Below are positions 58,624 through 64,000 of a stretch of DNA of 64,000 bases, one piece after another (position 1 is the first letter of the stretch; every line of letters starts with the position of its first letter). Source of the DNA: Anisus vortex (Eukaryota; Mollusca; Gastropoda; Planorbidae). The notes beneath the pieces are model-generated. The model saw nothing but the letters and a program-made list of their open reading frames with translations, was not told the origin of the DNA and searched no databases. A program made the position numbers and the translations under genes. Where the stretch lies: assembly GCA_949126835.1 (NCBI GenBank), contig OX421506.1:23459301-23523300 (forward strand). Reading direction: 5' to 3'.

Positions 58624-60044
58624 AAAATATTTTTATTTATCTATCTATCCACCCAATAACACGAGACAACATTTAGAAGGATAATATGGGCTTTCTGCTC
58701 TTAAGAACAATGGGCACACATATTCTCTTAGACTGCTGGATTTGTTATTTGTGCATACCATGTTATAATAGTTCTTATATAATATGTAGAATTGTCTCGC
58801 CTGTACATGTAGAGTTATTTGCTTATATTTTATTTTGGCGTACATAGTTATTCATTATGACGTAACAACATCAATCAATGCTTTCTTAAGAACATGAAAG
58901 AGAAAGACGGAGAATTACATAGAGAAAGAAATTAAAAGGGAAGAGACGCATTTTATTATGTGTTCTGAAAACTTCAGGGGAAAATCCATTCTAGAGTCTA
59001 ATACTTTCTGCACCAAAGTCTATACAAGACACACTGAGGTTTCGTTGGGTTGTTGTTACTTGTTATAGACCAGTGAAGTTGAATGTTATTATTGTACACA
59101 AGTTCAAGCCTACAATTTTTCTTAAAACAATTATCTAGTGGCTTGAGTATATTATTTCATAGTGAACGATATCCTAGACCAGTGGTCAGCAACCTAAGAC
59201 ACACAAGCCAAACTCGGCACGCAGAGCGATCTTCAATGGCACGCTAGAGGTGTTTTTTATTAATGAAAAAAACAATTTTTTTTTTCTGGTTCTGAATGAG
59301 GAAAACTGATTGTTGAAGAGGATGTTTCTGAATGACATAGCGACACATCTCAGCGCGTTTACATTTACAAGGACCACTGGAATGGACTTGCATGAAAACA
59401 GGACCTTTAGATTGCCATAAAATCAATTAGAAAAATTTAACTACATGTACATCTCTTTATTAAGGCGTGTATTAAGATAGATAGTTGAGCTTTTTCAGAA
59501 GTACATCAAAGCACTCAAAGCGGAGTTCTAATTAAAGACATGACTGTCACATTGATGTACTTTAGTACAAAATGACTTTGTCTTTGTTGAGCTTTTATGC
59601 TCAATTTAAGTATGAATCAACTAGATATCAAGGAATGAGTGTTCATTGAAAAACTTATTTACATAAACATGCAAAATTCATAACTAAAATAACAAAACAT
59701 GAACATGTCAAATAACAAATAAATGAAAAAAAAGTTAGCCTATACATGAAAAAAATGGACAAAATAAAAAGTAAGAAAGTAAATGTCCATGTTTATTTTG
59801 AATTCCCTAAGATACTGGGGACAATTTGTTGCTGGGTGGAATCGATTTCTTTATTTAAATTCATTTATAATATCGATTCAGAAACCATTTTTTGGTTTTC
59901 TTAATGTTTCAAGTGGATACATTAGATTTGATTTTTCTCTTTACATTTCTGTAGGTCCCTCTCTTTCTCTCTGACTTATATATTATCTACGTCTCTTGAC
60001 TGTGTTTCTCTTTATCTGTTTAGACAGTTTTTCTCTTTTTTTAA
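58624..60044. other. Spacer with one MITE terminus
   Basis: CAGTGGTCAGCAACCTAAGA at 59,180 with following GGCACGC and CAATGGCACGCTAGAGG is the left end of the hAT-like family seen at 52,444. Its right end is not recognisable. The rest is unassigned. Confidence 0.45.
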
Positions 60045-60159
60045 ATCTATCTATCTTTGATTTATAAACTATCTATATATCTATATGTCTGTCTATCTGT
60101 CTATCTATATGTCTATCTATCTGTCTATCTATCTGTCTATCTATCTGTCTATCTATCTG

Positions 60160-60197
<38 letters not shown>

Positions 60198-60327
60198 AGT
60201 CTATCTGTCTATCTGACTAAATATCTGTTCAATTATATGTCTATCTATCTATCTATCTATCTATCTATCATTCTATCTATCTATCAGTCTATCTGTCTAT
60301 CTGACTAAATATCTGTTCAATTATATG

Positions 60328-60367
<40 letters not shown>

Positions 60368-60375
60368 CCTATCAT

Positions 60376-60406
<31 letters not shown>

Positions 60407-60415
60407 CTCTATATA
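60045..60415. repeat. (TCTA/TCTG)n tetranucleotide tract
   Basis: TATC repeats mixed with TGTC, including a duplicated block with GACTAAATATCTGTTCAATT at about 60,213 and 60,301. A CT-rich flank continues to about 60,720. Confidence 0.95.
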
Positions 60416-61704
60416 TATCGATCTTTATCTCCGTTTTTCGAGCTTTTTCTAACGCTCTTTATTTTCTCATTTACCCTTGATATCTTTCACTGACACTCTC
60501 CATTTTTAGCTTTCTCTCTATACATAAAAATATAAATATATCTTTTCATCTGTATCTTTCAAACCTTCTCTAAGCTCCTCACACTCTCTTGCTCCTTTTC
60601 TCTTTCCCTCTATCTCACTTTTTCTCTTTCTATGTCTCTACCTTTCTCTCCTTTTCTCTCTTTCCGCTGTTATCTCCCTCTCTCCCTGTCTCCCTCTCTC
60701 CCTCTGTCTCCCTCTCTCTATGTCTACAAACAAAAGATATAAACCCAGATAATTGACGCTAGATTTTCCGGTCGAGCAAAACATTTCTTAGGCCCCAAAA
60801 AAAAATGTTTTGAAAATATTTTTTCATTTAAATTTGTTTTGACTCGACAAAAAAGTGCAAAAAAACAACAACAATATAAATTGAGAGTTGGAAAAAAAAA
60901 ATAACAATTTATAAACGTTTTTTTTAGCATGTGCAACAGATACACAATGAAAGCGATTTAATTTGTAAATTGAACGTAGAGTTTGAGCTTAAGAATAATA
61001 GGGCCGTGGGAATAAAATAGCTCAGCTCAGATTGGGTATCTGGTTGTTGGAATAGAATAAGCAACCGGCATTGGGCTGACAGTACAATCCCCTTATTTAC
61101 AGTGGCCTTGAAAACTTCTAGTCACTGTAAGTTGTATATTTACACTTGTATCATTCACTCACACGAGGCGTTCATAAAAATACTTAACACTCCAGGAACA
61201 GTAAAATATATAGATAAGTTTATTCACACACATATATTTTTATGTCCTCACAATTCATATGAATATCCATGCACAATGATATCTGTATATATATATTCAC
61301 TCAATAGCATTGCAATTTATATCCTCGGATTTACAGAATAGATTCACAGAGATCTCTCATATTATGTCCATTACAAAATCTCCACATAAAAATACAGCTC
61401 CTCTCTATACAAAAGCTGAATGCCCACTACTCTACCAATGTCAGGTCTCGTAACCTTTCCTCCGATCTTTTCTAACCTAACACGTGAATTAACAACACAA
61501 CTGCGTAATTATTATAGTCTCCGTCTGCCTTTGCTATCCAAGGTCAAGGTCTACTCTTCTTTTCATTGGTTATCTCTCTTTGACCATAGACTATTTATTA
61601 TGTTCTATTTCAATCACTGACAGTCACAACAAACCGACACTATGTGAAAAGGTTAATTATTATGTTTTACTTAACTAAGACACCTTCGGGCTCCGTGTTC
61701 ACAG
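60416..61704. other. CT-rich flank then unassigned, with a decayed SINE-1
   Basis: A polypyrimidine tract runs to 60,720. Near 61,010-61,105, AGCAACCGGCATTGGGCTGA and CAGTACAATCCCC look like an old SINE-1 body. No gene. Confidence 0.35.
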
Positions 61705-61881
61705 CAGGGGCAAAGCCAGACATTTTGTCAAGGGTGGGCTGAACTTTCGCGAACATTCGAGTGACAAACATTTAAATTTTTTTCCCAAAATTAGTATAAA
61801 TTAAAAAACAACTGTTGAATGAGAAGGAACTCACCCCCCTTCACCCCCCACCCCACTTGTGGCTTCGCCCCTGGTTTACAT
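61697..61881. mobile_element. hAT-like MITE with imperfect 8-bp duplication
   Basis: The element 61,705-61,873 has ends CAGGGGCAAAGCCAG and (reversed) CAGGGGCGAAGCCAC. Flanks GTTCACAG and GTTTACAT match at 6 of 8 positions. It is 169 bp with no ORF. Confidence 0.65.
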
Positions 61882-63860
61882 ACCACAAAATGTACCCGTC
61901 TTCAAGGGAGCCAGAGTTTACACTTTCTCTGTAAGTTTCAGCAACAGTGAAATACTTACTGAAAACGTATAATAGTACTTAGACTTTAAGAGTCTCATTG
62001 ACATGATGCTATTACAATCATTCTACACATTAACTCCGCTAACTATAATAACTTTCATCTCCATGGTGTATATTTTTTCCTTAGAACAACAACTCTGTAT
62101 ACATAAGTTATTGCCCCTTTTTCCCAGTCAAACGGAAGGACATGTCAAAATTTCTTGTATCATTTTCTCTTTCTTTCGCTGGGGGAATAATCCCTAATGC
62201 CATTTCCTGTCAGAATAAAAAATGGATGTCCTTCAGCATCACATATGACATCTCATGTATGCATGCAAGTGGGGATGACACGTGATGTCAGCACTGCAAG
62301 ATGACTCTAAAGTGCAGAATAGGAGACGCGTTGCTTATATTTTAAAGTGGCGTTTTCCTCAAATGCAAGGTCGCGAGCCTGTACTATGCTATGATAGCAA
62401 AACATAGAAGAAAAAGTTCAAAACCTATAGATCAGATTATCACTGTACCAGCGATATGTCCCTATCGGCCCCAATTGGATATATTTGTGATATTCAAATC
62501 CACATGTTAGTATAGTAGGTCACGAAATATATCTTTATATATAAACGGTTCATGAAATATAACGTTATAAAAAACCCTGTCATGAAAAATTAAACGTATT
62601 ATTATTATATTATTTTTACAATAATAATTACAATAATTTTCAGTATATAATAAAAATGAAAATAAAAATGCTGTATTGAGTTATATATGAAGCTGCCAAG
62701 CTCACCACTTTAAGTGGCTTTGTCTTAATAAGAGATTGTGTGGACAGCTCAATGCCCGCCCTCCTTCACCTTCAACATTAAGCTAGTTCGGAACTGAGAT
62801 TTAAATCTGGAACACACCTTATGGCCAACCAACGATTCACCCTAAAAAATGGGAATGTTTATAACTTTTAAAAACATCGAATTATTCACTCATTATTTTC
62901 AACTCATTTTTTCGCATAGTGAACAAATATTAATAAAAATCCGTAACAATTCTAAAATAAATTTTATTATTATGCTAACAGTCCTAGTGATTCCATTGAT
63001 TCTATTACTTTAATTCGTATTATCCAGTAATTCTTCTTAAAAGTGCATTTATAATTTTTTTGCACTTCTGCTACGACTAAACTAAATTAGATTATCTCCC
63101 TTCCTCGAATTAAAAGTAGTTTCCCTTTGTTGTTGAGTGTGCCTCAGCCATCTTTTTTTCTTATTTGAACGGGTCTATTTTCAAGCTACACTTAGCACTT
63201 GTCGCCTACGAGGAGTGCAAATATTATTATTGTCATTTTCACAACAAAAAAAAATAAATAAAATGAAATAAAAAAAAATCACGAATAATAAATGCCGTAC
63301 AATGAACCGAAGCCTTGATCGAGTGGTAAAAACAAAGTGATATGAAAGCAAAGGGACGCAAGTGTTGTTTTTTTCTACAGAGTTATTCTTCGCTTCCTAA
63401 TGCTGACCTTTGCTCTGACATTGTCCATTGCCTGCACTATTGTTTCTCTGTCATTCACCCTCCACTCTTTCTCCCCCACCCCCGGGACAGCCCGATAGAT
63501 AACTACGATGCGATTCTTATTTGGAGATTCTCTATGTCTCTTTCTCTTCTCTTCTCTCTATCTCTCTATCTCTCTCTCTCTGTCTCCCTATTTCCCCAAA
63601 CGCTGTCAATAAAAATCTGATTATCGCTTTTTTTTCTTACTCGTATCACTATGTCTATCACAAGAGACGCCCCCCCCCTTTTTTTTTCCCCCCATCTGTT
63701 TCTCTTCCCCAAATGTGCCAAATAGTGTAAATAGGCCTTGCGTATATTTGTCAGCTGTTGAATGTAAAAGCATATCTTACGATCTAAATGACCGCCGTCC
63801 ATGCCGTTCTCAAGAATGTAAATGAGCCGCTTCTTATTCCCTCAAGAATTTACACTTTCC
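61882..63860. other. Unassigned, possible first intron of the Cys-rich gene
   Basis: Contains a weak SINE-1 remnant (62,695-62,825), AT-rich DNA and a CT tract near 63,535-63,590. I could not identify a signal-peptide exon on the minus strand. Confidence 0.35.
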
Positions 63861-63990
63861 TAGACTCGCCATTTTTTTGTCGTTGTCATGGAACCGGAGC
63901 TAATATGTTTTAGTCACGTGATGTAAGACTAAAAGAAAAGTAAACGGATGTGACGTCGACGGTCCACGTGGCGTGGTAGAGTGAAAGCTT
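63861..63990. promoter_or_regulatory. Promoter-like motif cluster
   Basis: Within 110 bp there are E-boxes CACGTG at 63,915-63,920 (in GTCACGTGA) and 63,965-63,970 (in CCACGTGG), a CRE-like TGACGTC at 63,951-63,957 and, on the minus strand, an AAAATGGCG YY1-like motif at about 63,866-63,875. The stretch is CpG-richer than its surroundings. It could drive the minus-strand gene or a gene to the right of the window. Confidence 0.35.
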
Positions 63991-64000
63991 TACGTTGAGT

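Noticed and set aside
63182..63245. Minus-strand Met plus short hydrophobic peptide as signal-peptide exon of the Cys-rich gene
   Set aside because: The hydrophobic run is too short, the donor is poor and the phase does not match the required phase 1.

Overview
The window looks like nuclear DNA of a protostome animal, most plausibly a gastropod mollusc. It is AT-rich and contains spliced genes with GT..AG introns, two innexin (protostome gap-junction) genes, tRNA-derived SINEs, non-LTR and LTR retrotransposons, hAT-like MITEs and many minisatellites. Nothing in it is bacterial. The species is inferred and cannot be fixed from sequence alone.

Layout: 1-11,800 is non-genic, with a 0.9 kb tetranucleotide satellite, SINEs, MITEs and a 38-bp minisatellite. 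An innexin terminal exon on the + strand (11,818-13,030) codes 403 residues without interruption. After an 8.9 kb spacer with 42-bp and 60-bp arrays, a second + strand innexin is split over eight exons (21,939-28,879, 406 residues). Both innexins lack their first (ATG) exon here. They share the same phase-2 intron at the same N-terminal position, but only the second has seven further introns. From 28,880 to 37,880 the DNA is repeats and unassigned sequence.

From 58,189 down to 37,883 a minus-strand gene can be assembled from four exons whose phases fit exactly (1-2, 2-1, 1-2, 2-stop). It codes a Cys-rich, glycosylatable, probably secreted or membrane-anchored protein made of two tandem two-exon modules. 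I do not recognise the family. The exon with its signal peptide is not identified.

In the largest intron of that gene sits a complete, very young LTR retrotransposon (41,836-49,761) with LTRs that read as identical, a 5-bp target duplication and one intact 1,239-codon ORF. The ORF reads Gag, zinc knuckle, aspartic protease, a second Gag-like segment, then a full Ty3/gypsy-type integrase. It has no reverse transcriptase or RNase H. This is the most unusual object in the window: an apparently mobile element that keeps integrase and must borrow reverse transcriptase.

The repeats form recognisable families: SINE-1 (Leu/Ser-tRNA-like head, about a dozen copies, three with clear target duplications), SINE-2 (Asp-tRNA-like head, sharing its tail with a LINE in the window), LINE 3' ends, several hAT-like MITEs with 8-bp duplications, and an AT-rich repeat present as an inverted pair in two introns of the minus-strand gene.
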